DNA from: Bacillus cytotoxicus
Lineage (GTDB): Bacteria > Bacillota > Bacilli > Bacillales > Bacillaceae_G
Length of the DNA: 64,000 nucleotides
Assembly (NCBI RefSeq): GCF_023715645.1
Contig: NZ_JAMBOP010000012.1
Span: 1-64,000, forward strand
Direction of reading: 5' to 3'
The notes beneath the pieces are model-generated. The model was not told the DNA's origin and did no database searches. It saw only the letters and a program-made list of their open reading frames with translations. Both the position numbers and the translations under genes were made by a program. Of this stretch, positions 41,573 to 51,347 are shown in pieces; position 1 is the stretch's first letter; the number at the start of each line of letters is the position of its first letter.

Positions 41573-42132
41573 TGGCTACAATTATTGGTTTAAATAACTT
41601 AAGTTATTCGAAATTAACGAAAGATGATTCTTCTGGCAGTACGTATGATGCAGTAAAAAAGATTGCTGGTGCCATTAATTCAGGAATTAAGCCTAAGACA
41701 TCATCAGAAACTTTATATGCAGATGATGGTCCAGCTGATACAGTATCTGCTCTTGGTGAAGTTGAAGTAGAGTTTGAAGCGCAAGATATTCCATTATTTG
41801 TGCAGGCTGATATATTAGGACACAAATTAAAAAATGGAGTACTAATTAAAAATGCTGCTGATGTTGCTCCATATGTTGCACTTGGTTTTAAATCATTAAA
41901 ATCAAATGGTAAATATCGTTATGTATGGTTGCTAAAAGGTAGATTTGAACTGATCGAAGAAAAGTATGAAACTAAAGGAGATAAAGTTAAGTTCCAAACT
42001 CCTAAAATTAAGGGGACATTTATTAAAACTGAATCTACAGGTGATTGGCAGTATACAGGTGATGAAGATGAGACGGGTTGGACTGCAGCAACTGGTGCAA
42101 GCTGGTTTACATCAGTTTACAAACCAGCGTAA
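41572..42132 (+). CDS. Major tail tube protein
   Basis: 186 residues with GLNNLSYSKLTKD, YADDGPADTV and EFEAQDIPLFVQADILGH, the phi13-type major tail protein pattern. It forms the tail tube. A terminator follows, as is usual for this abundant product. Confidence 0.92.
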   Translation: MATIIGLNNLSYSKLTKDDSSGSTYDAVKKIAGAINSGIKPKTSSETLYADDGPADTVSALGEVEVEFEAQDIPLFVQADILGHKLKNGVLIKNAADVAPYVALGFKSLKSNGKYRYVWLLKGRFELIEEKYETKGDKVKFQTPKIKGTFIKTESTGDWQYTGDEDETGWTAATGASWFTSVYKPA

Positions 42133-42135
42133 TTA

Positions 42136-42164
42136 ACGAGGGGTAATCCCCTCGTATTTTTATT
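42136..42164 (+). terminator. Terminator after the tail tube gene
   Basis: ACGAGGGG-TAAT-CCCCTCGT followed by ATTTTTATT. Partial stop here would raise tail tube transcript over the genes behind. Confidence 0.85.
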
Positions 42165-42181
42165 AAGAAAGGTGAGATAAC

Positions 42182-42511
42182 ATGAAAAAAATCACTTTAT
42201 TAATTAATGACAAAGAGAAAACATTTAATCCACCAGCATTTGTTCCAGGATTATTAGGACGTAAAGCAGCAGAATTAGAAGATAAATATTTATCACCAAC
42301 AGGTCAAGAAAACAACAAAGCAACGCAAAGCGAAGTATTGGATACATTTGTTGATTTTGTGTGTTTAGCATATGGAAATGTCTTTACACCAGAAGAGTTT
42401 TATAACGGTATCGACTCAAGAAAAATGTATACGACAATCATGGAGTTACTTAGTGGAATTACAAAAGAAACAGCAGAAGCAGCTGGTGGAGAAACGGTCC
42501 CAAACGAGTAG
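42182..42511 (+). CDS. Tail assembly chaperone, short form (gpG-like)
   Basis: 109 residues. The position between tail tube and tape measure, the acidic helical character and the frameshift site at the end identify the gpG equivalent. It binds the tape measure during tail assembly. AAAGGTGAG upstream. Confidence 0.9.
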   Translation: MKKITLLINDKEKTFNPPAFVPGLLGRKAAELEDKYLSPTGQENNKATQSEVLDTFVDFVCLAYGNVFTPEEFYNGIDSRKMYTTIMELLSGITKETAEAAGGETVPNE

Positions 42512-42690
42512 AAGGAGAATACGTGTCATTAAAAGAGTTTTATGACGAAATGTATCTCTCCTTACTTAAAGAAGGTTATAAACTTCATGAAATAGATGCC
42601 ATGGATATTTGTTATTATATCAAGCTATTAAATAAAAATATGGAAAAGAAAGAGAAGAAAAGAACGGGGTATATTGACCAAGTTATGTAG
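42499..42690 (+). CDS. Tail assembly chaperone T part, made by -1 frameshift
   Basis: The heptamer C-CCA-AAC (42499-42505) lies in the gpG frame four codons before its stop and is a canonical X-XXY-YYZ slip site. In the -1 frame the sequence is open to TAG 42688-42690, giving about 62 extra residues (LKEFYDEMYLSLLKEGYKLH). An internal GTG at 42523 has a weak site. The resulting gpGT equivalent recruits tail tube subunits. Confidence 0.88.
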   Translation, partial: PKRVEGEYVSLKEFYDEMYLSLLKEGYKLHEIDAMDICYYIKLLNKNMEKKEKKRTGYIDQVM

Positions 42691-42702
42691 GGAGGTGGGA
42701 TA

Positions 42703-45700
42703 TTGTCTGGAGAATTATCAAATTTAGTTGTTAGATTGTCATTACAAGATACTGATTTCCAACGTGGATTAGCTAATACGAATAGAGCCGCACGTACTTT
42801 GCAATCTGAATTTAGAGCAATTTCGCAAGGTATGGGCGGTTTTTCTAATGCAATGGAGCAATCGCGTGCTCGTGCTGACGTATTAAATCGAATGATCGAT
42901 ACGCAACGAAACAAAATTGAGCAGTTGCGTGAAAGATATGAGCAGTCAAGAACTAGTCAGGGAGAAAACGCTACCGCAACCCAACGATGGGCCATGCAAT
43001 TAAACAGAGCTGTCCAAGATTTAAATAGATTCGAACAAGAATTGCACCAAGTAAATGGACAAATTGATCAGCAGTCGAATAGAATGCTAAATTTGGGAAA
43101 CCGCATGCAATCGTTTGGTAATAATCTTCAAAACGCAGGTATGCAAATTGGTGTTGTATTCGGTGGGATGGCATATGCTATGGGGCGTGGATTGAAGTCT
43201 GCTGTTGAAGAATCTATGAATTTTGAACAGCAAATGGCTAATATTAAGGCTGTTTCTGGTGCAACAGGCGATGAAATGAATAAAATGAGTAAGTTAGCTA
43301 TTGATATGGGAGCGAAAACAAAATATTCATCTGTGGAAGCCGGAAAAGGAATTGAAGAATTAATAAAAGCTGGTGTTGGCTTAAAAGACATCATTAATGG
43401 TGGACTTGAAGGTGCGCTTAATTTAGCTACGGCAGGAGAACTTGAACTTGGAGAAGCAGCTGAAATTGCATCAACAGCCTTGAATGCATTTAAAGCCGAT
43501 CATCTTTCTGTGACAGATGCAGCTAATTTATTGGCTGGTGCCGCAAACGCATCAGCAACTAATGTACAAGAAATGAAGCTTGGTCTATCATCTGTAGCAA
43601 CAGTTGCAGCTGGTGTCGGCATGTCATTTAAAGATACATCAACAACATTAGCAGCATTCGCACAATCGGGATTAAAGAGTTCAGATGCAGGTACATCTTT
43701 GAAGACAATGTTATTAAATTTACAACCATCAACTAAAGAGGCAACAACACTTATGAAGGAGCTTGGATTGTACAGTGATGAAACGGGCAGTGTGTTTTAT
43801 GATGCGACTGGTAAAATCAAGCCAATGGCAGATATAGCCGAATTATTAAAAACAAAGATGTCGAATTTGACAGATGCTCAACGATCACAGGCGCTACAAA
43901 CCATGTTTGGTACAGATGCAATTCGTGCTGCAAATATCTTGTATGAACAGGGTGCTAATGGGATTAACAAAATGTATTCAGAAATGTCAAAAGTTACTGC
44001 GGCAGATGTAGCAGCAACAAAGATGAACACATTAAAAGGACAAATGGAACAATTAAGCGGCGCTTTCGATACAGCAAAAAAGACAATTGGTGACGCCTTA
44101 GCTCCAGCCGTTGGAATGGTAGTAAAAGGATTGCAAAGCCTAGTAGATGGATTTAATAATCTATCACCAGGTATGCAAAAGTTTATTGCGATTAGTGGTG
44201 CAGTTGTAGCTGGACTTTTAGCAACTGTGGCTGTTGTTGGAGTTGTATTAGCTAGTGTCGGTGCAGTTACAGCTGGAATTGGCGCTTTAGCAACCTCACT
44301 AGGAATTGCTGGTGGTATTACTGGTCTTGCAGGAGCAGCAGTTGGGGTTTTGGGTAGTGCGTTAGGAGTTTTGCTAGGACCTGTCGGTTTAATTGCTGTT
44401 GCAGTTGGTGTAACTGGCGTTGCAGCATATAAAGCGTATAAAAAAGCAACAGAAGACTCTATTGAATCAGTTGATCGTTTCGCGAAAAATACAGAAGGTA
44501 AAGTAAGTTCATCTACTAAAAAAGTATTAGGTGATTACTTTAAACTAAGCGATGGTATTAAGCAAAAATTAACTGAAATCCGCATTAATCATGAAACTAT
44601 CACAGCTGAACAAGCTCAAAAAATGGGACAACAATATGACGAGATGACTAAGAAAATTACACAAAAAATCGATGAACGAAAACAAAAAGAAACTGAAACA
44701 TTAAAAAAATTATTTAGTGACTCATATGTTCTCACGAATGAAGAGGAAAATAAACGTATTGAGCTTATGCAACAAAAGCATGAGGAAGAAAAGCAAAAAA
44801 CAATACAAAAAAATAATCAAATTAAAGCTATTTTCCAACAAGCAGCTAATGAGAATCGTGAATTAACACGAAATGAACGTGTGCAAATTCAAGCGCTTCA
44901 GGATGAAATGGATCATACAGCAGTACAACATATGACTCAAAACCAAATGGAGCAAAAAGTTATTTATGAAAATATGCGTCAACAAGCAAGTGAATTATCA
45001 GCTCGTCAAGCAGCTGAAGTTGTTCAACATAGTGCACAAGCAAGAGACAAGGTAATTGAGGATGCTAAAAAGACCAAGAACGATAAGATTGCTGAAATTA
45101 TTCGTCAACGTGATGAAACGAAAACTATTTCTGCTGATGAGGCAAATTCTATGATTGCAGAGGCAAATAGACAATATGATAGTACAGTTTCTACAGCAAG
45201 AGATAGACATAATCAGATTGTAAATGAAGCAAAAGCACAAGCTGGGGAACATGCAAATCAGGTTAACTGGGAAACTGGTGAAATTAAATCTAAATATCAA
45301 GCTATGAAAGATGATGTACTTAATAAAATGAGTGATATTTGGTCTGGTGTAACAAGAAAATGGGACGATTTGAAGAAATCAGCATCTGATAAAATGAATG
45401 ACATTAAAAATGATGTTTCGAGGAAATGGGGAGAAGTAGAAAGGTTCTTTTCATCAATAGATCTAAAATCAATTGGAAGTAGCATCATAGAAGGATTAGG
45501 AAGAGGGATAGATAATGCATCTGGAGGTTTATTTAGTAAAGCGGCAGGAATAGCTAGCCAAATTAAAGAGACTATTGCAGGAGCGCTTCAAGTAAATAGC
45601 CCCAGTAAGGTAATGATCCCAATAGGTGGCGCAGTACCGGAAGGTTTAGCCCTTGGAATGAGTAAGAATGTTAAATATGTGTTAGATGCAGCGAATGATA

Positions 45701-45912
45701 TGGCGCAGGCCGCTGTTCCTAACATACCAGATATACCGTATAATCAGCAATCACGTGTGAATGGAGCTACCTTTAATTCCGCTATTGCTCAACAACGACC
45801 AATTGAAGTACACATTCACAATCCAAAAGAGGCTAGTATTGCTGAAATTTCTAGAGAACAACGAAAAATATTTACTGACCTCGCATTTCAAATGGGAGGT
45901 GCTCTTTTTTGA
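42703..45912 (+). CDS. Tape measure protein, TP901 family
   Basis: 1069 residues. It has an N-terminal coiled coil (about 20-130) and the TP901 core with SAVEESMNFEQQMANIKAVSGATGDEM (read in parts, about 167-190). A hydrophobic Gly/Ala stretch (about 490-580) follows, then a long charged coil to about 900 and an end with VNSPSKVMIPIGGAVPEG. It fixes tail length and may form a membrane channel. Start TTG 42703 after GGAGGTGGG. Confidence 0.95.
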   Translation: MSGELSNLVVRLSLQDTDFQRGLANTNRAARTLQSEFRAISQGMGGFSNAMEQSRARADVLNRMIDTQRNKIEQLRERYEQSRTSQGENATATQRWAMQLNRAVQDLNRFEQELHQVNGQIDQQSNRMLNLGNRMQSFGNNLQNAGMQIGVVFGGMAYAMGRGLKSAVEESMNFEQQMANIKAVSGATGDEMNKMSKLAIDMGAKTKYSSVEAGKGIEELIKAGVGLKDIINGGLEGALNLATAGELELGEAAEIASTALNAFKADHLSVTDAANLLAGAANASATNVQEMKLGLSSVATVAAGVGMSFKDTSTTLAAFAQSGLKSSDAGTSLKTMLLNLQPSTKEATTLMKELGLYSDETGSVFYDATGKIKPMADIAELLKTKMSNLTDAQRSQALQTMFGTDAIRAANILYEQGANGINKMYSEMSKVTAADVAATKMNTLKGQMEQLSGAFDTAKKTIGDALAPAVGMVVKGLQSLVDGFNNLSPGMQKFIAISGAVVAGLLATVAVVGVVLASVGAVTAGIGALATSLGIAGGITGLAGAAVGVLGSALGVLLGPVGLIAVAVGVTGVAAYKAYKKATEDSIESVDRFAKNTEGKVSSSTKKVLGDYFKLSDGIKQKLTEIRINHETITAEQAQKMGQQYDEMTKKITQKIDERKQKETETLKKLFSDSYVLTNEEENKRIELMQQKHEEEKQKTIQKNNQIKAIFQQAANENRELTRNERVQIQALQDEMDHTAVQHMTQNQMEQKVIYENMRQQASELSARQAAEVVQHSAQARDKVIEDAKKTKNDKIAEIIRQRDETKTISADEANSMIAEANRQYDSTVSTARDRHNQIVNEAKAQAGEHANQVNWETGEIKSKYQAMKDDVLNKMSDIWSGVTRKWDDLKKSASDKMNDIKNDVSRKWGEVERFFSSIDLKSIGSSIIEGLGRGIDNASGGLFSKAAGIASQIKETIAGALQVNSPSKVMIPIGGAVPEGLALGMSKNVKYVLDAANDMAQAAVPNIPDIPYNQQSRVNGATFNSAIAQQRPIEVHIHNPKEASIAEISREQRKIFTDLAFQMGGALF

Positions 45913-46796
45913 GAAAAAGAATTATCATTACAAATCAATTAGGTGAGTCAATTGAAATTTGTAGAGAACCTTATGTATTATCTTCATTTGATCCATCAGG
46001 AAATGGTGCTGATATTGTAAAAACAAAAGGATATATGCAAGACGGTATTTCGGTAGGAAATGTCACATTAAATGAAATGACAATCCCTATCGAATTTTTT
46101 ATAAAAGGATCAAACCTTGAAGAAATATATCAATTACGTCAAAAGATGAATAGTGTTATAAATCCAAAATTAGGACCATTTTCATTTGTTGTAGATATGC
46201 CACATGGAACATTCACAAATACTGTATCGATTGAATCATTGCCTAAATATCGAGTGGAAGATGAACGATATAACATAGTGCAACGAGGATTATTCCATAT
46301 CTTATTAAACGATCCATACTGGAAGAGCGAGATGGTTAGAAGTGCTTCACTTATTGAATGGGAACCACTATTCAGTTTTCCTATTGAAATGGGATACATG
46401 CTAGGTAATCAACCGGTCAAAAATATCATATTTGGTGAACTAAGAGAAGTAAAAACACTATATAATGATGGGCATGTAGAAACACCTATTCGTTTAAAAA
46501 TATATGGTGATTTAAAGAATCCTATTGTCACAAATACTACTACTGGAGAAAAAATAGCTATCAATATTGACATTCAAAACGGGCAATACATCGATGTGAA
46601 TACAAAGCGAGGAGAAAGAACTGTTGAGATTGTTGAAAAAAATGGGACAAGAAAAAACATTTATAACCTACTTACACTAGATAGTTCTTTATTTCAATTT
46701 CAAACAGGAAGTAATAACTTAGAGTACACCGCAAAAATCGGAATAGAAACAATGCAAGTAGAAATCACATATCAAAAAAGATATGTCGGAATATAG
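45909..46796 (+). CDS. Distal tail protein (Dit)
   Basis: 295 residues. ITNQLGESIEI at the start and LRQKMNSVINPKLGPFSFVV plus LLNDPYWKSE are typical of siphophage Dit. It forms the hub at the tail tip. Start TTG 45909 overlapping the tape measure stop. Confidence 0.88.
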   Translation: MRKRIIITNQLGESIEICREPYVLSSFDPSGNGADIVKTKGYMQDGISVGNVTLNEMTIPIEFFIKGSNLEEIYQLRQKMNSVINPKLGPFSFVVDMPHGTFTNTVSIESLPKYRVEDERYNIVQRGLFHILLNDPYWKSEMVRSASLIEWEPLFSFPIEMGYMLGNQPVKNIIFGELREVKTLYNDGHVETPIRLKIYGDLKNPIVTNTTTGEKIAINIDIQNGQYIDVNTKRGERTVEIVEKNGTRKNIYNLLTLDSSLFQFQTGSNNLEYTAKIGIETMQVEITYQKRYVGI

Positions 46797-46807
46797 GAGA
46801 TGTATAG

Positions 46808-47779
46808 ATGATTGATTCGTACTATTTTAACAGTGTGAACGGTGATAGACGTTATGATGCTGATGATATGGCAAAGCTTCAAAAATCCCTATACACAACT
46901 GGAGTTATCAGAAATAATGGTGATACTTCTTTTAAGGTAGTTGCAGAAGGTACATCTATGAGAACGAAAGTTCAGCCTGGAGGTGCGGTAATCGAAGGCC
47001 GATTCGCACTTAATGATGATAACATTTTTCTCACACATGATGCAGCAAACGCGACATATGATCGTATCGATTTAATTGTGTTAAGGCTAGATTTATCATT
47101 AAGTGGTAGAAAGATAGAAGCTGTAATCAAGAAAGGGACAGCTAGTGCAACACCAGTTGTTCCAACATTACAAGTTAATAATATTATTTATGAAATTCAA
47201 ATTGCTGAGGTCTTAATTACGAAAGGAAAAAGTTTTATTGATGCATCACAAGTAAAGGACAAACGCGCATGGGTATCGTTAGCTAGTATGGATTTTTTAT
47301 ATGCAAAGATTTTAGGTAACTTGTATCTCGAAACTGACAAATTACGGGTGAAAAATAACGCTTGGTTATCACGATCACGTAATGCATTCGCTGGAGATAC
47401 ACCACATCAAGCATATGGAAGTGCGGCAACAAGGGTTACGTTTCCACGAATTGAAGTATCTGATGCCGCTTATGAGTTAACTGATAACAATGGAGTTATT
47501 AAAGTAAAGGAAGATGGCCGGTACATTATTATGGTGAATGGGCAAATTGAGAGGGGCATAGAAAATCATTCTTTCAAAATTGAGTTGTATCGAAAGGGAA
47601 GCCCATACCATACTTTTGGAGATTACAGGATCAGTGGTATCCACGATGTACATGTGAATGGGGCGAAAATAACAGATTTAAGGGCAAATGACACAATTGA
47701 AATTTGGGTAACTCTCAATCAAAAAGATGCAGATTACAAGCTTCCGTATGTGAATTTACAAGTCTATAAATTAGGGTGA
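46808..47779 (+). CDS. Tail/baseplate protein, likely receptor-binding type
   Basis: 323 residues. N-terminus SYYFNSVNGDRRYDADDMAK and DRIDLIVLRLDLS are common in phage baseplate proteins. The C-terminal 130 residues form a beta-rich domain ending TIEIWVTLNQKDADY, resembling C1q/TNF-like heads. A host-recognition role is inferred from position and fold impression. Confidence 0.7.
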   Translation: MIDSYYFNSVNGDRRYDADDMAKLQKSLYTTGVIRNNGDTSFKVVAEGTSMRTKVQPGGAVIEGRFALNDDNIFLTHDAANATYDRIDLIVLRLDLSLSGRKIEAVIKKGTASATPVVPTLQVNNIIYEIQIAEVLITKGKSFIDASQVKDKRAWVSLASMDFLYAKILGNLYLETDKLRVKNNAWLSRSRNAFAGDTPHQAYGSAATRVTFPRIEVSDAAYELTDNNGVIKVKEDGRYIIMVNGQIERGIENHSFKIELYRKGSPYHTFGDYRISGIHDVHVNGAKITDLRANDTIEIWVTLNQKDADYKLPYVNLQVYKLG

Positions 47780-47783
47780 TTAT

Positions 47784-48056
47784 ATGTTATTAGAAACGAA
47801 TTTTAACATTGGAGATGCAATTTTATATTTATTTCCAGGTTCTGTACCAAATATAGACTTTAGAGTGACGTTTGATGGAATTGTGTTTCGTCTTGTAGAA
47901 TGGAACATGCTAATGGCGATTCCAGATATACAGACATTCGAAAAAGCTTTCAATGATAGTAAAATTCAAAGTAAACCACCTGTAGAAAAACCATCAATAG
48001 AATCGAGAATATGCGCAATTGAAGAAGCTTTAAATGCCATTATAATGAAAGGGTGA
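47784..48056 (+). CDS. Small tail-region protein
   Basis: 90 residues, beta-rich N-terminus and helical C-terminus. It starts four bases after the preceding stop. No family recognised; it probably belongs to the baseplate operon. Confidence 0.6.
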   Translation: MLLETNFNIGDAILYLFPGSVPNIDFRVTFDGIVFRLVEWNMLMAIPDIQTFEKAFNDSKIQSKPPVEKPSIESRICAIEEALNAIIMKG

Positions 48057-48060
48057 GAAT

Positions 48061-48210
48061 ATGTTTACTCTATTCAATTACATCCGAACACAATATATTT
48101 TAAAAAAGTTTAGCAAGGAAGATCTTACACATCTTGTTAGCTTAAACCGTATCACAAGTGAAGAACGAATTGCTATCATTCGAACATTAGAACCGGAGTA
48201 TACCGAATGA
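48061..48210 (+). CDS. XkdX-like small protein
   Basis: 49 residues (IRTQYILKKFSKEDLTHLV), the size and pattern of XkdX-type proteins found between tail genes. ATG 48061; its stop overlaps the next start. Confidence 0.65.
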   Translation: MFTLFNYIRTQYILKKFSKEDLTHLVSLNRITSEERIAIIRTLEPEYTE

Positions 48211-49304
48211 GTACAATTTTTGTATTAGATAAATATTTGAACTTTTTAGGAGAGGTTGATGATTTTCAATCTCTCATTTTTAGTTCTGTTTGGAATAAAT
48301 CAGCTTCGTTCCATATTCGCATATCAAAAAACTCAAGAAATGTAGAACTACTAAGAAGTGGTTTCTTTATTTCAATAGAACGAGATGCGCGTAAGGTTGG
48401 AATAATCAACCACCAAGAAACAACACAAAATCAGGAGTATTGGGATATAAAAGGCATGCACATAAATTCACTTATGAGTCAGCGTTTAACGGTTCCTCCG
48501 GCTGGTCATGGATATGACAGGATTACCGGAAATTGTGAAAATATTATGCAGCACTATGTGGAAACTAATTTTATTAATCCTTCTGATCCGAATAGGAAAA
48601 TAGAATTATTAGAATTGGCACCTTCTTTAAATAGAGGATCGAAGGCTTCATGGGAGAGTCGATACAAATATGTAGAAGATGAACTTGCAGAACTTGCGGA
48701 AAGTTCAGGGTTGCGTTGGGATTTGTGGACTGATTTTTATAGAAAGAAAATCATTTTTCAAGTAAATGAAACCGTAGATAGAAGCGCTATGCAATCAAAT
48801 GTACCAGCTGTGATTTTTTCACCTGATTTTGATAATGTGGAAGACCAAACATTCGTTAATAGTAAAGTAAATCATAGGAATTTTGGCTACATCGCTGGTC
48901 AAGGTGAGGATGCAGCAAGACGTATTGTAGGGATTGGTTCCGTATCTGGAATAGAACGTAAAGAACTGTTTGTAGATGCAAGGGACATCGAAAATGATGA
49001 TGAATTACCGTCACGTGGTGCTGTGAAAATGGCAGAATATAATCCAATTCTAACTTTCGAAACAAAAATTATTAACGGCAGAAACAGTAATACAATTTTT
49101 AACCATGATTGGTTTATTGGAGATATTGTTACAAGTCAAAATCGCGATTGGGGTATCACGATAAATAATCGTGTGACTGAAGTAAAAGAAATATATAGCG
49201 ATAATAAATATATCATAGAACCAACATTTGGTCCGTCCATACCAACACAATTTGATATTATAAGAAAACAATTCAAACAATTGTCTAGTTTAATCAGAAA
49301 ATAA
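48207..49304 (+). CDS. Tail protein, Gp37-like (siphovirus ReqiPepy6 type)
   Basis: 365 residues. FVLDKYLNFLGEVDDFQSLIF at the start, and KNSRNVELLRSG, IEGMH-like and LRWDLWTDFYRKKIIFQV segments fit the Gp37-like tail-associated family. It probably forms the tail tip above the fibre. Function in detail unknown. Confidence 0.78.
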   Translation: MSTIFVLDKYLNFLGEVDDFQSLIFSSVWNKSASFHIRISKNSRNVELLRSGFFISIERDARKVGIINHQETTQNQEYWDIKGMHINSLMSQRLTVPPAGHGYDRITGNCENIMQHYVETNFINPSDPNRKIELLELAPSLNRGSKASWESRYKYVEDELAELAESSGLRWDLWTDFYRKKIIFQVNETVDRSAMQSNVPAVIFSPDFDNVEDQTFVNSKVNHRNFGYIAGQGEDAARRIVGIGSVSGIERKELFVDARDIENDDELPSRGAVKMAEYNPILTFETKIINGRNSNTIFNHDWFIGDIVTSQNRDWGITINNRVTEVKEIYSDNKYIIEPTFGPSIPTQFDIIRKQFKQLSSLIRK

Positions 49305-49321
49305 GGAAATTAGGTGATTGA

Positions 49322-51166
49322 ATGGCGAATAGTATTTTCAAAACGTATGAAGTCACTTTGGATACAATGATAGATACAGATTCTTTAAAAGTTATAAAGT
49401 ACTCTCAGAATGATCTAAATAGCGCTAAATTAATCATTAATATTCAACATAATGGGCAAGAGTTTAATTTATCATCAGCAACATCTATTCGTATTTCTTT
49501 CGAAAAAGAAGATGGAAAATTAGTTTATCAAGATTGTCAGCCAATTAATGTACTTTCTGGCAAGTACCAAGTTTTGTTAAATACACAAACATTAGTTGTA
49601 ATTGGCAAAGTTAGATTTCAAATTCATATTGAATTTCCAAATCAAAAGATTGATACACAGAAATTTTTCTTCGTTGTTGATAAATCCTTCATGAGTGATC
49701 AAACAATTAAATCAACAAACGTAATGCCTTTGATTGAACAGGCAATTGAAGCAGGAAAAAAGCTTGAAGGTGTTGATATTCAAAAAATTGTTGATGCAAC
49801 AAAAACGGCGGAAGACGCGAAGAAAAAATCAGAAGAAAATGCTGTCAAAATTGTAGATTTGCAACAAGATGTGGATTTTTTAAAGAAAAATGGTACAGGT
49901 GGCGGTAGTGGAATCCTTTCATTCCAGACGTTAGCTGATTTACAAAAAACATTTCCAAATGGTACAGATAAGCCTGTTTGGATTATATCTGAAAATAGCT
50001 GGTACTACTGGTGGGAATCTAATGATAATACGCCACCGAATAACGTTACTAATCTAACTGCATCTAATATTACAGGCACAACTGTAACACTATCTTGGGC
50101 CGCAAGTTCATCAAATGACACTGTAGGATATGACGTTTTTAAAGGAACTACTTTTATTACAACGGTTACAGGTACTTCTTATAATATTGGTGGATTATCA
50201 AATAACACTTCGTATACATTCTGGGTAAAAGCAAAAGACGCCGCTGGAAATATAGCAAGTGGGACAAGTGTGAACGTAACTACAACGAATACTATACCAA
50301 CTGATACTACACCACCTATTGTTAGCGCAAATCCAAGCGGTGGAACTTTTACTTCAACGCAAAGTGTAGTTCTAAGTGTAAACGAAACAGCAACGATATA
50401 CTATACAACTAATGGAACAACACCTACTACATCAAGCCCTATTTATAATGCTCCTATTATTGTATCGACAAATATGATGATAAAGTTCTTTGCTAAGGAT
50501 ACAGCAGGAAATTCAAGTGTGGTTCAAACTGCAGCATACACAATTAATGAAACACCTAGTAACCCTGGGGATGTTTTATTTTATGACACATTCAATCGTG
50601 CAGATAGTACATCTCTCGGAGCGTCAGATAGTGGTCATACATGGACTGACTATAAAAGCATTAATGGTACCATTACGTTAGGCATTCGTGGCGGTATGGC
50701 GTATATGTCTGGTGGCACTTGGGCATCTGCTGCTACCAAATTTAGAAGGTTTACTACGGTTCCAATCACAACAAATAATTTTGTGCTTGAAGTACAAACG
50801 AAATCATTGCCGCAAGGATCCGGTGATTCATTAGGTATTTGTATTCGTATGCCTGTTATAGATGGTGACATGATTTATTTATTAAAACCAGCTATTTCTG
50901 TACCTTCTGGTAAATACTCTTTAGCAAAAATTCCGTACGGTAACAATGTTAATACAATCGGTCAAAGTACTTCTTTAGCAGGAGAAGACGACCTGGTAAG
51001 AATAGAACACCGATCTGATGGATCTATAAAAGTATATATAAATGATGTATTAGAAATATCAGCAAATGAAACATTAGCTTTAAATACAAATACAAGGGTT
51101 GGCATAGGTATAAATGCCGACATCGCTGGTCTAGGAATTGATAGCTTTAAAGTTACATCTATATAA
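49322..51166 (+). CDS. Baseplate upper protein with FN3 and chitobiase-like domains
   Basis: 614 residues. Domains: BppU-like N-terminus (about 1-140), coiled coil (about 155-195), a FN3 domain (about 238-320; VTNLTASNITGTTVTLSW), a chitobiase C-terminal-type repeat (about 330-410; ATIYYTTNGTTPTTSS) and a lectin-like C-terminus (about 420-614; FNRADSTSLG). It is probably an adhesin in the baseplate. The domain mix is modular and likely exchanged between phages. Confidence 0.85.
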   Translation: MANSIFKTYEVTLDTMIDTDSLKVIKYSQNDLNSAKLIINIQHNGQEFNLSSATSIRISFEKEDGKLVYQDCQPINVLSGKYQVLLNTQTLVVIGKVRFQIHIEFPNQKIDTQKFFFVVDKSFMSDQTIKSTNVMPLIEQAIEAGKKLEGVDIQKIVDATKTAEDAKKKSEENAVKIVDLQQDVDFLKKNGTGGGSGILSFQTLADLQKTFPNGTDKPVWIISENSWYYWWESNDNTPPNNVTNLTASNITGTTVTLSWAASSSNDTVGYDVFKGTTFITTVTGTSYNIGGLSNNTSYTFWVKAKDAAGNIASGTSVNVTTTNTIPTDTTPPIVSANPSGGTFTSTQSVVLSVNETATIYYTTNGTTPTTSSPIYNAPIIVSTNMMIKFFAKDTAGNSSVVQTAAYTINETPSNPGDVLFYDTFNRADSTSLGASDSGHTWTDYKSINGTITLGIRGGMAYMSGGTWASAATKFRRFTTVPITTNNFVLEVQTKSLPQGSGDSLGICIRMPVIDGDMIYLLKPAISVPSGKYSLAKIPYGNNVNTIGQSTSLAGEDDLVRIEHRSDGSIKVYINDVLEISANETLALNTNTRVGIGINADIAGLGIDSFKVTSI

Positions 51167-51178
51167 GGGGATGAAGTT

Positions 51179-51346
51179 ATGTGCAATCGTTGTGATGGTG
51201 GGAATAAAGAACTAGAAACATTAATTTGCAATAACAAAGATTGTCAGTTTGTATTTTACAAAGTAGTTGAAGAAACTATTGATGATGTACTATGTCCCAA
51301 GTGTAGAAAAGGTATTGGAATTTTAGAAGCTGGAGAAGGTGAATAA
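51179..51346 (+). CDS. Small zinc-ribbon protein
   Basis: 55 residues with CNRC, CNNKDC and CPKCRK, probably two zinc sites. AAGGGGATG upstream. It precedes the fibre gene by one base. Role unknown. Confidence 0.75.
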   Translation: MCNRCDGGNKELETLICNNKDCQFVFYKVVEETIDDVLCPKCRKGIGILEAGEGE

Positions 51347-51347
51347 A

